This document shows positions 27,946-37,748 of a DNA stretch of 64,000 nucleotides, piece after piece. Within the stretch, counting starts at the first letter, position 1. Every line of letters begins with the position of its first letter. A model generated the notes under the pieces. The model was given only the letters and a program-made list of their open reading frames with translations. It did no database searches and was not told where the DNA came from. The DNA lies in the NCBI GenBank assembly GCA_963814975.1, contig CAWFFB010000003.1, positions 124,001-188,000 of the forward strand, read 5' to 3'. The stretch comes from CAVUXJ01 sp963814975. Lineage in GTDB: Bacteria; Acidobacteriota; Vicinamibacteria; Vicinamibacterales; CAVVIG01. The position numbers and the translations under genes were made by a program.

Positions 27946-28158
27946 CAATGTGAACTATTCCTGTTGCGAGGTTGTGTGAGGGTGACGCGGCAGCGGGGCG
28001 ACGTGTGTACGACTCTCCGGACGCGATCCTCGATGTTCGTTCACGACCGATTCGTAGTGAGACGGTGACGGTGTAGATATCATACATCGCCGGTGGCGAG
28101 CGGGATCCTCCCGCAGCGGCAGCCGGCGGCCGCGGTGTTCGAAGCAAAGGACCAAGCC

Positions 28159-29547
28159 ATGTCAGCGGAAGCATTTCGCGTCGAACGCGACAGCATGGGG
28201 GCGGTGCAGGTGCCGGCCGATGCGCTGTATGGCGCCCAAACGCAGCGGGCCCTGCAGAACTTCCCGGTCAGCGGCCTGAGATTGTCCCGCACGTTCATTC
28301 GGGCGCTGGGGCTGATCAAGGGAGCTGCCGCGGGCGCCAACCGCGACCTGGACCTGCTCGACCCCGAGATCGCCGACGCCATCCGGCACGCGGCCCGAGA
28401 GGTGGAAGAAGGCGTCCACGATGCGCACTTTCCGCTTGACGTCTTCCAGACCGGGTCCGGTACCAGCACTAACATGAACGCCAACGAGGTCCTCGCGACT
28501 CTGGCGACGCGTGCGTTGGGCCGACAGGTGCACCCGAACGATCACGTCAATATGAGCCAGAGCAGTAACGACGTGATCCCCGCCGCCATCCACGTGAGCG
28601 CCTACCTCGATGCGACCGATCATCTGCTCCCCGCCCTGGGACATCTCCGCGAGACGATCGATCGACGAGCCGCTGAGCTCGATCACGTCGTGAAAACAGG
28701 CCGCACCCACCTGATGGATGCGCTGCCCATCCGGATGGGCCAGGAACTGAGTGGCTGGAGCCGTCAGGTGGCCGACGGCATGGCGCGGATCGAATCCACT
28801 TTCCCACGGTTGCGAGCGCTGGCGCTGGGGGGGACGGCGATCGGCACCGGCTTGAACGCGCATCCGGAATTCGGCAGGCGCGTCGCCGCGAGGCTTGCGT
28901 CGGCGACCGGACTGCCGTTTGTCACCAGCGACAACTACTTTGCGGTCCTCAGCAGCCAGGACACGGCCGTGGAGCTGAGCGGCCAACTGAGGACGGCCGC
29001 TGTCGCCCTCATGAAGATCGCCAACGACCTGCGCTGGATGAACAGCGGCCCGCAGTCAGGCCTGGCCGAAATCGCACTCGCTGACCTGCAGCCCGGCAGC
29101 AGCATCATGCCCGGCAAGGTGAATCCGGTGATTCCGGAAGCCCTGACGATGGTTTGCGCCCAGGTGATCGGCAACGACGTCACGGTCGCCCTCGGCGGGC
29201 AATCGGGGAATTTTCAGTTGAACGTCATGCTCCCGGTGATTGCATATAACCTGCTCCAGAGCCTCACGCTGCTGGCGCGCGCGTCGGTGCTGCTGGCCGA
29301 CCGCGCTGTCGCCGGCTTCACGGTGAATGAAGCCCGGCTCGCCGATCTCGTCGGCCGGAATCCGATCCTGGTCACGGCACTGAACCCGGTGATCGGGTAC
29401 GAGCTCGGCGCGAGGATCGCGAAACGGGCGCATGACGAAGGACGGCCGGTCAAGGAAGTCGCCGCCGAAATGACGACGCTTACCTCCGAAGAGCTCGACC
29501 GCCTGCTCGATCCGCGCGCGATGACCGACGGCGGCGTGAGCCGCTAA
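28159..29547 (+). CDS. fumC: Class II fumarate hydratase
   Basis: A 462-residue fumarase interconverting fumarate and malate. Signature GSSIMPGKVNP, substrate block GSGTSTNMNANEVLA, and SQSSNDVIPAAIH are all present, and the catalytic His lies in TGRTHLMDA. ATG 28159 has AAAGGA eight bases upstream; the longer frame to 28093 is not needed. Divergent from sdhCAB, giving adjacent steps of the TCA cycle around one control region. Aspartase is the main lookalike, but the motifs favour fumarase. Confidence 0.95.
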   Translation: MSAEAFRVERDSMGAVQVPADALYGAQTQRALQNFPVSGLRLSRTFIRALGLIKGAAAGANRDLDLLDPEIADAIRHAAREVEEGVHDAHFPLDVFQTGSGTSTNMNANEVLATLATRALGRQVHPNDHVNMSQSSNDVIPAAIHVSAYLDATDHLLPALGHLRETIDRRAAELDHVVKTGRTHLMDALPIRMGQELSGWSRQVADGMARIESTFPRLRALALGGTAIGTGLNAHPEFGRRVAARLASATGLPFVTSDNYFAVLSSQDTAVELSGQLRTAAVALMKIANDLRWMNSGPQSGLAEIALADLQPGSSIMPGKVNPVIPEALTMVCAQVIGNDVTVALGGQSGNFQLNVMLPVIAYNLLQSLTLLARASVLLADRAVAGFTVNEARLADLVGRNPILVTALNPVIGYELGARIAKRAHDEGRPVKEVAAEMTTLTSEELDRLLDPRAMTDGGVSR

Positions 29548-29589
29548 GGCCACCAGATCAAGGGCGGCCGGCTGGGTGGATCGGACCGG

Positions 29590-29904
29590 TCACCCGGGCA
29601 TCAAGGTGATGCGGTCTGGGTTGGCGAAGACACGCGCGGGCGAGCCGCCGCGCCGCACCTCCATGACGGCCATCGAACCCTTCGGCGGCTCGACCCGTGT
29701 GGCGGCGCTTGCAGGTACGATCACGTGGATGGTCGTCCCGGCGGCGCCAGTCAGCAGATTGTGGTGACGCGATCCATCCGACGAAGCGACGTCTTCGACG
29801 CGTTCCACGGCGATCGTCAGGGTGCCCGGTCCCCCGGATTTACGCGGCGGTTCCCAGGCCTCGACCCGTCCCAGAATCCGCGACCAGTTCTCGACAATCT
29901 GCAC
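29590..29904 (-). CDS. Conserved-looking hypothetical protein, 104 aa
   Basis: A beta-rich 104-residue frame starting at GTG 29904, with GGGGA about seven bases upstream, 36 bases after the M6 protease stop on the same strand. It begins VQIVENWSRILGRVEAW and ends SPARVFANPDRITLMPG, with a middle of alternating hydrophobic strands and no Cys, signal or membrane segment. I do not recognise a family. The likely co-transcription with the protease suggests an inhibitor or partner, which is inference only. It could be a chance frame. Confidence 0.42.
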   Translation of the reverse strand: MQIVENWSRILGRVEAWEPPRKSGGPGTLTIAVERVEDVASSDGSRHHNLLTGAAGTTIHVIVPASAATRVEPPKGSMAVMEVRRGGSPARVFANPDRITLMPG

Positions 29905-29940
29905 CGTGTCGTTCCCCAGGCGAAGGCCCGGTGGGCACGG

Positions 29941-31490
29941 CTACCGCCGCGCGCGACGCCGGGCCGCAGTTGCCGCCTCTGCCCGTTGCTTCGCCGGCGC
30001 CTTCTTCTTCTTCTTTTTCCCGCGCGTGGCTTTTCGGAGGCACGCGTCCCGGTTCCAGTGCGGGATGAGCGGGTCGAGATTGGCGCGGGCCGTGATCCGC
30101 CGACGCAGCGGACACCGAGCCGAACCTTCATGTTCGTCCCGGTCCCGCTCAGGCTCGCGACCGTCACGCACGTGTCCCGATCCCCGTACGATTTCGCGTT
30201 CGGTGTCGACTCCTTCGTAAGGGCGGCATTCTGCGAGCTGCCGGGGTACGGGTCGCCGGCATCGCCTCGGTTCGCGCCGTCGTGCAGATGGTTGAGGCCG
30301 TCGGCCTCCAGCAGCTTGATGAAGGGGTGGTTCTCGTCTTCGTTGCCGTCGATCGTCTCGTCGATGTGGTAAATCAGCAGTCCTTCCCCGGGCAGCTTCC
30401 CGTCGTACAGCGTCCGCTGCCGGTTCTCGAGCAGGAAATATTCCCTGCCGCCGGCGCCGTCCTTCCAAAGGCGGTACACCTGGCGGCCGCTCTTCACGTC
30501 CTTGATGGTGACAACGCCATTGCTCGTTCGATTGACGACCGAGACCCACCCCTGGTTTGCCTTGCACCATGCAGACGGATGCGCGGGGATGTCTCCGCTC
30601 CCGTTCCAGCTGCCGCCGCCCATCAGGCACCAGTTGCCGAGGCCCTCGCTCGATCCGTCCGTGTCGTACAGGTCCGGCCAGCCAAAGAGCAGGTGCCCGA
30701 GCTCGTGCGCGCACACGCCGATCTTGCAGTCCTCGGGAATCGTCAGATAGCCGAAGATTTTCGTGCCGTCAGCGTTGTAGGCGCTGCCGGTCAGCACCCA
30801 TTTGTGGGACCAGATGTGATTGGCGTTGCCGGTCTCCTCGCCGCCCGGACCAGCGTGCACGACAATGAACGCATCCACGAAGCCGTTGCCGTCGTTGTCG
30901 TACGGCGCGAAGTTCACATCTGCATTCGCCAGCTTGGCCGCGTCGCGCGCCATCGTCCGGGCATTCGGCTCGGGGTTGTCGGTCCCTGCCTTCCCGCCCG
31001 CGTACGCCGAAAGCGTTCGAGGGAGCCGGTACGGCCCGACGACCTGGCCGGTAAGCGTCAGCAAGCCGTTGCTTGCTTCGGTAAAGTACTCGCGGACGCT
31101 GCCGGTTGCGATCCTGCCCGTCGAGAAGAACAGATCGTTGAAATGACCGGGCGGCGTGGCCATCGGGGCGTCGGTGAAGTCCACGAGGACGACGATCACG
31201 CGCACGGCGCCTCGTAGCGGGGCGCGGGTTGCGGCAGCGCGGCGGACGGTGCCGAGCGGGGTGCCGAGTGGGTATTCCGTTCCAGGAATGATCAGCCCGT
31301 CGTTGAACCCGGGGCGCTTCTGCGGTTGGATCACGATCCGGCCGCCCAGGCCCGCGCCCGGCCCTTCGTTGATGCCGCGCAGGCGTTCCAGGATGCGTTC
31401 CCTCAGCTGAGGGCTGGGCGCGACGAGGCAACGCTGCCGAAGGTCTGCGGCATCGAGAGGCGAGGATGAAGACGTGTTACGACGTTGCAT
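29941..31490 (-). CDS. M6 family metalloprotease, no signal peptide (frameshift near C-terminus)
   Basis: About 516 residues after repair. M6 (immune inhibitor A-like) zinc protease: CAHELGHLLFGWPDLYD contains HExxH plus the family WPDLYD block, and a Met-turn-like NWCLMGGGSWNG follows. A calcium-type DNDGNGFVDAF precedes it. The N-terminus from ATG 31490 (AGGAG six bases upstream) has no signal peptide, unusual for M6 enzymes, which are normally secreted. Near 30110 the frame changes (a base appears missing); in the second frame the protein ends in a basic tail with six consecutive Lys. Substrate unknown. Divergent from the flavoprotein gene. Confidence 0.75.
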
Positions 31491-31610
31491 GGATGGCTCC
31501 TGGACCGACGTGCCGCCACTGGCGAAAGCACGTCCACGCCAGGCGGCGTGATGGGAATTGCGCGCCGCGGCTGGTGATTGGCGCGACGATTGTGCCACGA
31601 TCGGTTCGAA

Positions 31611-31637
31611 TTGCGAAGCATCGCTTTCGGCTATAAT
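31611..31637 (+). promoter_or_regulatory. Candidate sigma-70 promoter with near-leaderless start
   Basis: A perfect TATAAT at 31632-31637 lies 15 bases after TTGCGA (31611-31616). The spacer is short and the -35 weak. Transcription would begin about seven bases before the ATG at 31652, giving almost no leader. It would drive the flavoprotein gene and possibly the downstream protease island. Confidence 0.4.
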
Positions 31638-31651
31638 CCGCGGCATCACCT

Positions 31652-32974
31652 ATGCCTTACGAGCAAATTTTCTCGCCGCTCACGTTCCGCAATCTCACCA
31701 TCAAGAACCGCGTGATACGCTCGAACATCGCGGGCCGGTTCGATAACTACGATGGTACCGGCGCGCAGCCGCGTATCAACTGGGAACTGAAGTTCGCGCG
31801 CGGCGGCGTCGGGGCGATCATCTCGTCGTTCGTTCCCGTGCATCCGCGCGGCCGCATCCTGCCCAACTACGCCACGATCGTCAGCGACGATCGCATCCCG
31901 TTCTGGCGGGCGCTGGGCAAGGCGGTGCACGAACAGGACTGCAAATACATTCTCCAGTTGAGCCATGGCGGACGCCAGCGGGACATCACGACGATCGACT
32001 ACCCGGTGGGTTTGAGCTCGACAGGTCGCAGGGATCCGCTCCACGGGTTCGAATGCGAGGCGATGACGCTCGCTCAAATCAAGGAGGCGGTGCAGGCGTT
32101 TGCCGAGGGGGCGCGGCGCGCTCGCGAGGCAGGTCTCGACGGCGTCGAGCTGCACGGCGCGAACGGCTACCTGATCACGCAGTTCCTCAGCTCCGCGATC
32201 AACGATCGGAAGGACGAGTACGGAGGCGTGCTCGCAAACCGTGCCAAATTCGTCCGCGAAATCGTCCAGGCGATTCGCGCTCGGGTCGGGCGGGATTTCC
32301 ACCTGCAGATGAAGATCAGCGCGACCGAATTCAACAACGCCGTCCTCCCGGAGGAGAAGCCCGGCAACACGGTCGAGGACTCCATCCAGGTCTGCCAATG
32401 GCTGAAAGACGACGGCGTGGACGCCATTCACGTATCGTCGGGCAGTTCTTTTCCGCATCCGAAAAACCCAGCCGGCGACCTGCCGATGGATGAGTTGAGG
32501 AAGACCTACGACAGCCTCATCTCCAGCGGATCACTGGCGCTGCGCAACTACCTGCTGTTCACCGGCAATCTCACCGGGGAGCTGTTCAAGTCCAGGTGGG
32601 AGGACGCGCGCGGGCCGAAGGATCAGATCGAAGGGCTCAATCTCCCGGATGCCCGTGCGATCAAGCAGGCGGTCGGAACGATACCGGTGCTATGCACAGG
32701 GGGATTCCAGACCGGCGCGATCATCGAAGCGGCGATCGCGCGGGGTGATTGCGATGCCGTGACCATTGCGCGGCCCCTCATCGCCAACAACGACCTGGTG
32801 CACCAGTTCGCCAACGGGATCGGCCGACCTGCCAATCCGTGCACGTATTGCAACCGGTGTCTGGTGAACGCCCCGGAGAATCCGCTCGGCTGCTACGAGG
32901 AGAGCCGGTTTCCGTCGCGTGAGGCGATGATCCAGGAAATTCTCAGCGTCTATCGGCCGCAGACGTTCCAATAA
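31652..32974 (+). CDS. NADH:flavin oxidoreductase, old yellow enzyme family
   Basis: A 440-residue flavoprotein. The TIM-barrel blocks are SPLTFRNLTIKNRVIRS, LQLSHGGRQ, GVELHGANGYLITQFLSS and LCTGGFQTG near the FMN phosphate. The C-terminus holds CTYCNRC plus a further Cys 11 residues on, a likely [4Fe-4S] site as in 2,4-dienoyl-CoA reductase-type enzymes, but the NAD(P)/FAD domain of those enzymes is missing. I infer reduction of an activated C=C bond; the substrate is unknown. It ends 21 bases before the protease-nuclease gene on the same strand, so it may be co-transcribed with the island, though no functional link is known. Confidence 0.87.
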   Translation: MPYEQIFSPLTFRNLTIKNRVIRSNIAGRFDNYDGTGAQPRINWELKFARGGVGAIISSFVPVHPRGRILPNYATIVSDDRIPFWRALGKAVHEQDCKYILQLSHGGRQRDITTIDYPVGLSSTGRRDPLHGFECEAMTLAQIKEAVQAFAEGARRAREAGLDGVELHGANGYLITQFLSSAINDRKDEYGGVLANRAKFVREIVQAIRARVGRDFHLQMKISATEFNNAVLPEEKPGNTVEDSIQVCQWLKDDGVDAIHVSSGSSFPHPKNPAGDLPMDELRKTYDSLISSGSLALRNYLLFTGNLTGELFKSRWEDARGPKDQIEGLNLPDARAIKQAVGTIPVLCTGGFQTGAIIEAAIARGDCDAVTIARPLIANNDLVHQFANGIGRPANPCTYCNRCLVNAPENPLGCYEESRFPSREAMIQEILSVYRPQTFQ

Positions 32975-32995
32975 CGGGAGTCCGGCACCCTCGGC

Positions 32996-34917
32996 ATGAG
33001 AGACCTCGACGCGAGGCTGAAGGCCCTGATCTCGACGCTTGATACGGCTGACCAGCCACTTGCTGACGAGATTCGCGCTCTCCGGCGCGCGCGATCGGTC
33101 ACGGCGCCCGGCGCTTCCGCCTCCCGGCAGAGCTCGTCTCGCGAGGCCCGCCGGTCCTCTCAGCTCTCGCTTCGGAACATCGTGCTGCGCGTGGGCCGGC
33201 CGGTGCTGGCGGTCGTCGGCGGCATCCCGCAGATCCAGTTCGTCGACGGCGAGAGCGAGGTCTGGCGGTCGCGACTTCAGGCCTCGAGCGATCGGCTGCA
33301 GTGTGCCTCGCGAGCCGTCGGCCGCATCGACGTGACAGGGCTCCCGCAATTCGAGTACGTGGGAACGGGCTGGCTCGTGGCGAGGAACACGATCGCCACC
33401 AATCGTCACGTGGCGCGGGAGTTCGGCCGGCAGATCCGCGGCCGATTCGCGTTCAAGAAGGGGAGCGGCGCCAGGCCGATCAGGGCGTCGATCAACTTCC
33501 TGGAGGAAGTAGGCTCCCCCGAGCGACTCGAGTTTCAGATCGTCGAGATCCTCCACATCGAGGACGACAAGGGGCCGGACTTCGCGCTTCTGCGCGTCGA
33601 GGACACCTCGGGCGGGCGCGAGCTCGCAGCGCCGATTCCGCTGGCGGCGGCCCCCGCCCGGCCGGCGCAGCAAATTGCGGTGATTGGGTATCCCGCCAGG
33701 GACAGGCGGGTTCCGGACGACCAGTTGATGCAGTCGATCTTCGGCGGCGTATACGACAAGAAGCGGCTCGCGCCCGGCCAGGTGACGGAGGCGCGCTCGG
33801 ACGTCGTGCTGCACGACTGCTCGACGCTTGGCGGTAACTCCGGATCGGTGCTGGTCGACCTGGCCACGGGGGAGGCGGTCGGGTTGCACTTCGCGGGCCG
33901 CTTTCTCGAGGCCAACTACGCGGTGCCAGCGGCGCTTGTCGCAGCCCGTCTTGAACAGATGGGACGGCCGAAGCCGCCGGGACGGCCTCCCGCGGCGGCT
34001 GCAGAACGATCCGCCTCCGCCTCCAGTGGTCGTGCTCCCACACACCACCCCAGGCGGCACCACGGATCAGGAGCCGATCGTCGAGGGCGTGCCGGAGGAC
34101 TACGTCGGACGCCCCGGCTACGATCCGGGGTTTGTCGGCATGCGACGTGCCCCTGCCGGTCGTCCGCAACGCGCGCGACGTGCTGACGTTCCCGTGGAAT
34201 GGCGGCCGGGCCGTGGAGCTGAAATATCAGCACTTTTCGGTGGTCATGAGCCGTTCCCGGCGCCTCTGCATTTTCAGCGCCTGCAACATCGATGGCAGCC
34301 GGCCCCGCCGGTTCAAGCGGCCGTCCTGGCGCCTGGATCCGCGCATTCCGGCGAGTCAACAGATCCGGGAAGAGTGCTACGGGAACGAGCCGTTGTTCGC
34401 CCGGGGCCATATGACGCGACGCGAGGATCCCATCTGGGGCGAGCCGGACGAAGCGGCGCTCGGCAACAACGACTCGATGCACGTCACGAACACGGTGCCG
34501 CAGATGCAGCCGTTCAATGCCGGCATCTGGCTGGCGCTCGAGAGCTACGCCCTCGACCACGCGCGCTCGGATCAGATGAGGATCTCGGTCTTCACGGGGC
34601 CGTTTCTGCGCGCCGACGATCCGATCCGCCAGGGCGTCTCGATTCCACGTTCCTTCTGGAAGGTCATGACGTTTGTCCATGACGAGACCGGCGAGGTGTG
34701 CGCGACCGGCTACACGATGTCGCAGGAGGATTTCCTGCGCGAGGAGGAGTTCGTCTTCGGAAGGCACCAGACATCGCAAGCGCGCATTGCGACCATCGAG
34801 CAGCGCGCCGGACTCTCTTTCGGTCCCCTCGCCGCGCTCGATCCCTTCGACGGCGATCAGGAGGGCGTGGCGACGCTGTTGACCGATCCGGCGCAGATCA
34901 GATTTCGTCGGGGTTGA
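32996..34917 (+). CDS. Trypsin-like protease fused to DNA/RNA non-specific endonuclease (two frameshifts)
   Basis: About 639 residues after two +1 breaks (near 33985 and 34142). A helical, Ser/Arg-rich N-terminus (1-60) is followed by a trypsin/V8-like serine protease with His138 (TNRHV), Asp195 (PDFALLRV) and Ser282 (LGGNSGS). A Pro-rich linker follows, then a beta-beta-alpha-metal endonuclease (NucA/EndoG type): FPWNGGRAVELKYQHFSVV, the catalytic ARGHMTRRED, and HVTNTVPQMQPFN with the metal-binding Asn. No signal peptide, so it probably acts in the cytoplasm. First gene of the proposed death island. I infer protease-controlled nuclease activity, or a protease activating the gasdermin-like protein. 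The triad and nuclease motif are seen; the trigger is unknown. Confidence 0.78.
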
Positions 34918-34957
34918 GAGGCGTCGATCGCGGTTGGCGGAAAACTGGGAGGGTGTG

Positions 34958-35797
34958 ATGGCCAAGCGAGCGTTGTTGATCGGGATCAATAAGTATCAGA
35001 TGGCGGGCGCGGACCTCCGGGGATGCGTGAACGATGTGAAGGACTTGAGCGCGGCGCTCGTCGAGTTCCACGGCTTCAAGCCGGGCGACATCACCGTGCT
35101 GACCGACGGCGACGCGACGAAGAAGGCGATGCAGGCCGGGATCAAGAAGCTGGTGCGCGAGGCGAAGAAGGGCGACGTGGCCCTGCTGCACTATTCCGGC
35201 CACGGATCGAACGTTCCCGACGACAACAGCGACGAGGCCGACGGCCGCGACGAGATCCTGTGTCCGACCGATCTCGACTGGGAGGATCCCCTCAGGGACG
35301 ACTGGTTGCGCACCACCTTCGACGGCCTCCGTGCGGGCGTCAGCTTCACCGTCATCATGGACTGCTGCCATTCGGGAACCAACACGCGCGCCATCCTGCC
35401 GCCCGATGCGCCGGTGAAGGAGCGGTATCTCCCGAGTCCCTGGGGTCTGGCGGCCGTTGAATCGGGACGGAGTCTGCCGAAGAAGGTCACGAGCGAGCTG
35501 CGCCGCGCCCCGCGTGCTGCCCGAAAGTCCAACGACATCGTCAACGCGGAGCTGCCCGAAGTGCTCATCACCGGGTGCCGCGACACTCAGACGTCGGCCG
35601 ACGCCTTCATCAACGGGACCTACAACGGCGCGCTCACCTTCGCACTGGTCGAGGCGATTCGGCAGAGCAAGGGGCGCCTCACCTATCGAGAGCTCCACGA
35701 CCGCGCGTCGGGTGTGCTCAAGAAGCGGAAGTTCGATCAGGTGCCGCAGCTCGAAGGCCGGGCGGCCAATTTCGACCGCACGCTGTTTTCTTTCTGA
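34958..35797 (+). CDS. Caspase-like (metacaspase, C14) protease
   Basis: A 279-residue type I metacaspase-like cysteine protease made only of the caspase domain. RALLIGINKYQ begins the p20 fold, with catalytic His82 in HYSGHGS and Cys137 in VIMDCCHSGTN; the acidic DEADGRDEIL loop between them resembles the calcium and P1 Arg/Lys pocket region of metacaspases. EVLITGCRDTQTSADAFING follows in the p10 half. The start ATG 34958 has GGAGG about six bases upstream. It lies between the protease-nuclease gene and the gasdermin-like gene. In characterised bacterial gasdermin operons such a protease cleaves and activates the pore protein; that role is inferred here. Confidence 0.9.
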   Translation: MAKRALLIGINKYQMAGADLRGCVNDVKDLSAALVEFHGFKPGDITVLTDGDATKKAMQAGIKKLVREAKKGDVALLHYSGHGSNVPDDNSDEADGRDEILCPTDLDWEDPLRDDWLRTTFDGLRAGVSFTVIMDCCHSGTNTRAILPPDAPVKERYLPSPWGLAAVESGRSLPKKVTSELRRAPRAARKSNDIVNAELPEVLITGCRDTQTSADAFINGTYNGALTFALVEAIRQSKGRLTYRELHDRASGVLKKRKFDQVPQLEGRAANFDRTLFSF

Positions 35798-35862
35798 ACC
35801 GCACGCGCGCGCTTGGACCGCCGAGACGAGGCGCCGCCAGGGAGCATAGGAGGATAGTCACC

Positions 35863-36684
35863 ATGTCCAGACCGGATCAGTCGATCACGTTTCTGCGCGG
35901 GCACGGGTACAGCGTGTTTCGGTTTCCACGCGCGTCAGCGCAGCCGCTCGAGCTGATGCACCGGGAGGGGAAAGACCTGACCCGGCTCGGCATGGTGCCG
36001 GATTTGGTGACGGCGGGCGCGGCCCCGGCGCCTCGTGTGCGCCGGGGTAAGAGCCCCGGAATCGACATCGACGGGAAGGAGACCAGCAAGGTCAACGTCG
36101 CAATCGGTCTCAGCATTCTCGGTTCGTTCATCAGCGCCCTTGGCGGCGACAAACTGGGACTCGAGGCGGGGTTCAACCAGGCGCGGACGGTCACGTTCGA
36201 GTATGCGGGGGTGATGGAGGACGCCGTTGACGTCCTCGCGCTCGAAAAGTTCGTCAAGGCCGGCGCCATCAGTCCGCACATTCCGTCAGGGACGCTGGAG
36301 AAGCTGCTCGACGACGAGGTGTACGTCGTGACCTCGGTGCTCAAGACGAAGAAGATTGCGGTGAAGGCCCAGGGCGAGGGCGGCGCCGCCGTGACGGTGG
36401 ACGTCCCGATCATTCAGCAGGCGATCGGCGGCAACTTGAAGGTCGATGGCGCAGGCACGCAGGCGTCGCACGTGGCGTTCGAAGGCGCTGTTCCGGTCGC
36501 GTTCGCGTTCCAGGCCGTTCAGCTTGTCTTCGACGAGTCGGGTGAGTTCCTGACCACGCAACAGCTGGCGCCGGGTGATGCGGCGGCGCGCGCGTTGCCC
36601 CCTGCCGCCGGGTCGTCGCACAGCGGAACGCGCGGCCCCGTTTTTCTCGAGCCACGCGGCGCGTTCGTGCGCGTTCCCCAGTAA
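35863..36684 (+). CDS. Gasdermin-like pore-forming protein
   Basis: A 273-residue protein that I read as a bacterial gasdermin by recalled pattern and context. Shared features are the N-terminal GYSVFRFPR...PLEL block (15-31), DLTRLG (38-43), IDGKETSKVNVAIGLSILG (69-87), DEVYVVTSVLKTKKIAV (151-167), VDVPIIQQAIGG (179-190), PVAFAFQAVQL (211-221), and a short C-terminal tail from about 235. In known bacterial gasdermins the tail is the auto-inhibitory peptide removed by the operon's protease. Here the tail carries Arg243, Arg257, Arg265 and Arg270, suiting metacaspase or trypsin cleavage. The protein has no Cys at all, whereas known members have a palmitoylated Cys near the N-terminus. AGGAGG precedes ATG 35863. 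A profile search would decide the family. Confidence 0.65.
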   Translation: MSRPDQSITFLRGHGYSVFRFPRASAQPLELMHREGKDLTRLGMVPDLVTAGAAPAPRVRRGKSPGIDIDGKETSKVNVAIGLSILGSFISALGGDKLGLEAGFNQARTVTFEYAGVMEDAVDVLALEKFVKAGAISPHIPSGTLEKLLDDEVYVVTSVLKTKKIAVKAQGEGGAAVTVDVPIIQQAIGGNLKVDGAGTQASHVAFEGAVPVAFAFQAVQLVFDESGEFLTTQQLAPGDAAARALPPAAGSSHSGTRGPVFLEPRGAFVRVPQ

Positions 36685-36693
36685 GGAGGCGCC

Positions 36694-37741
36694 GTGACCG
36701 AGAAGCGTTTGACGGTGATCCTGTACGGCTGCGACCGGAATCTGTGGCGCGGCGGTGCCTTGCGGATCGGCGTGTCCGACCTGTTCGCTTCCGGCGGTCC
36801 GCGGCTTCTGTACCAGGGACAGACGGAAGAGTCCACGCTGGAGCTCCGCCTGGAGCTGCCCTTCGACGCCGGCCAGGTCTACGGCCTCACGTTCTGCCGC
36901 CCCTCATCATCGCCCCGCCTGGCAGCTTGTTCGGCGGCTCGACTTCATCCGGGTTCCGGAACAGGTCGAAGGCGACGACTTGGTCCTTCGCCTGATGCTC
37001 GTGCCCGATTCCCCGGGGGTCACGGATCTCCCGCAAGGAATCGAACGGCTGCAACAGAGCGCGTCGCCGTTCGCAGTCCCCGGCACCGGGGTCGATGCCG
37101 CGACGTTCCAGGCGCTCGACGTCGCCGCCAAGATGGCGTTCCTGAACATCGAGGCCAAGCTGCGCGAGACCTCGATCGACGGCGCGCCGCTGATGTCGTT
37201 CGTCCGGGCTGTCCGCCACGTCACCGTGGATCGCATATTCCTGCTGTTGGACTCGGCGCTCAAGGCGCGGATGCCTCGCTCGGCCGACTTTGCCGGAGCG
37301 CCGGGCCATGGCGCGCCGACGGATCTCCCCGATCTCCCCGGCCATCCCGACAGCTGGAAGCACACCCGTTTTGCAGAAGGCAACGTCCAGCTCTCGTTTT
37401 CCAGAGATGTGGTGGCGTTTCCAGCCGGCGGGCCTTCATCGCTGGTGCATTCCGCCGACGTGGACATCGATCTGGGACGCGGCCTCGCCCACGCGAAGGA
37501 ATGGCTCGAGAACAACGTGTTCCGGCCGGGCCACAAGACCAGTCAATCACTGGTGTATGCGTTGCTCTACGCGCAGGGGATTCTTCCCTGCTACACGCTG
37601 GACCCGGCCATGGCGACGCGCCGCGCGGCCCCGCCGCTCAAACTGACGCGCGTCGTCCCGAAGCGCCCGAGTGCGCGGCGGCGGACGTCGCGCCAGCCAT
37701 TGGCAGGTCGACGGAAGAAAGCGACATCTCGGTCGACCTGA
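36694..37741 (+). CDS. Unknown island protein (frameshift)
   Basis: About 348 residues after one +1 break near 36895 (TTC/TGCCGCC). I recognise no family. The first 65 residues are beta-rich (LTVILYGCDRNLWRGGALRI, LLYQGQTEESTLELRLELP). The middle has PHHRPAWQLVRRLDFIRVPE, and a mixed helical region follows with SVDIDLGRG-like text (SADVDIDLGRGLAHAKEWL). The last 45 residues are strongly basic and Pro-rich (KRPSARRRTSRQPLAGRRKK). It starts nine bases after the gasdermin-like stop and ends seven bases before the next gene, so it is embedded in the operon. It could be a regulator, adaptor or immunity component; this is inference from position only. Confidence 0.6.
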
Positions 37742-37748
37742 GGAGCAC

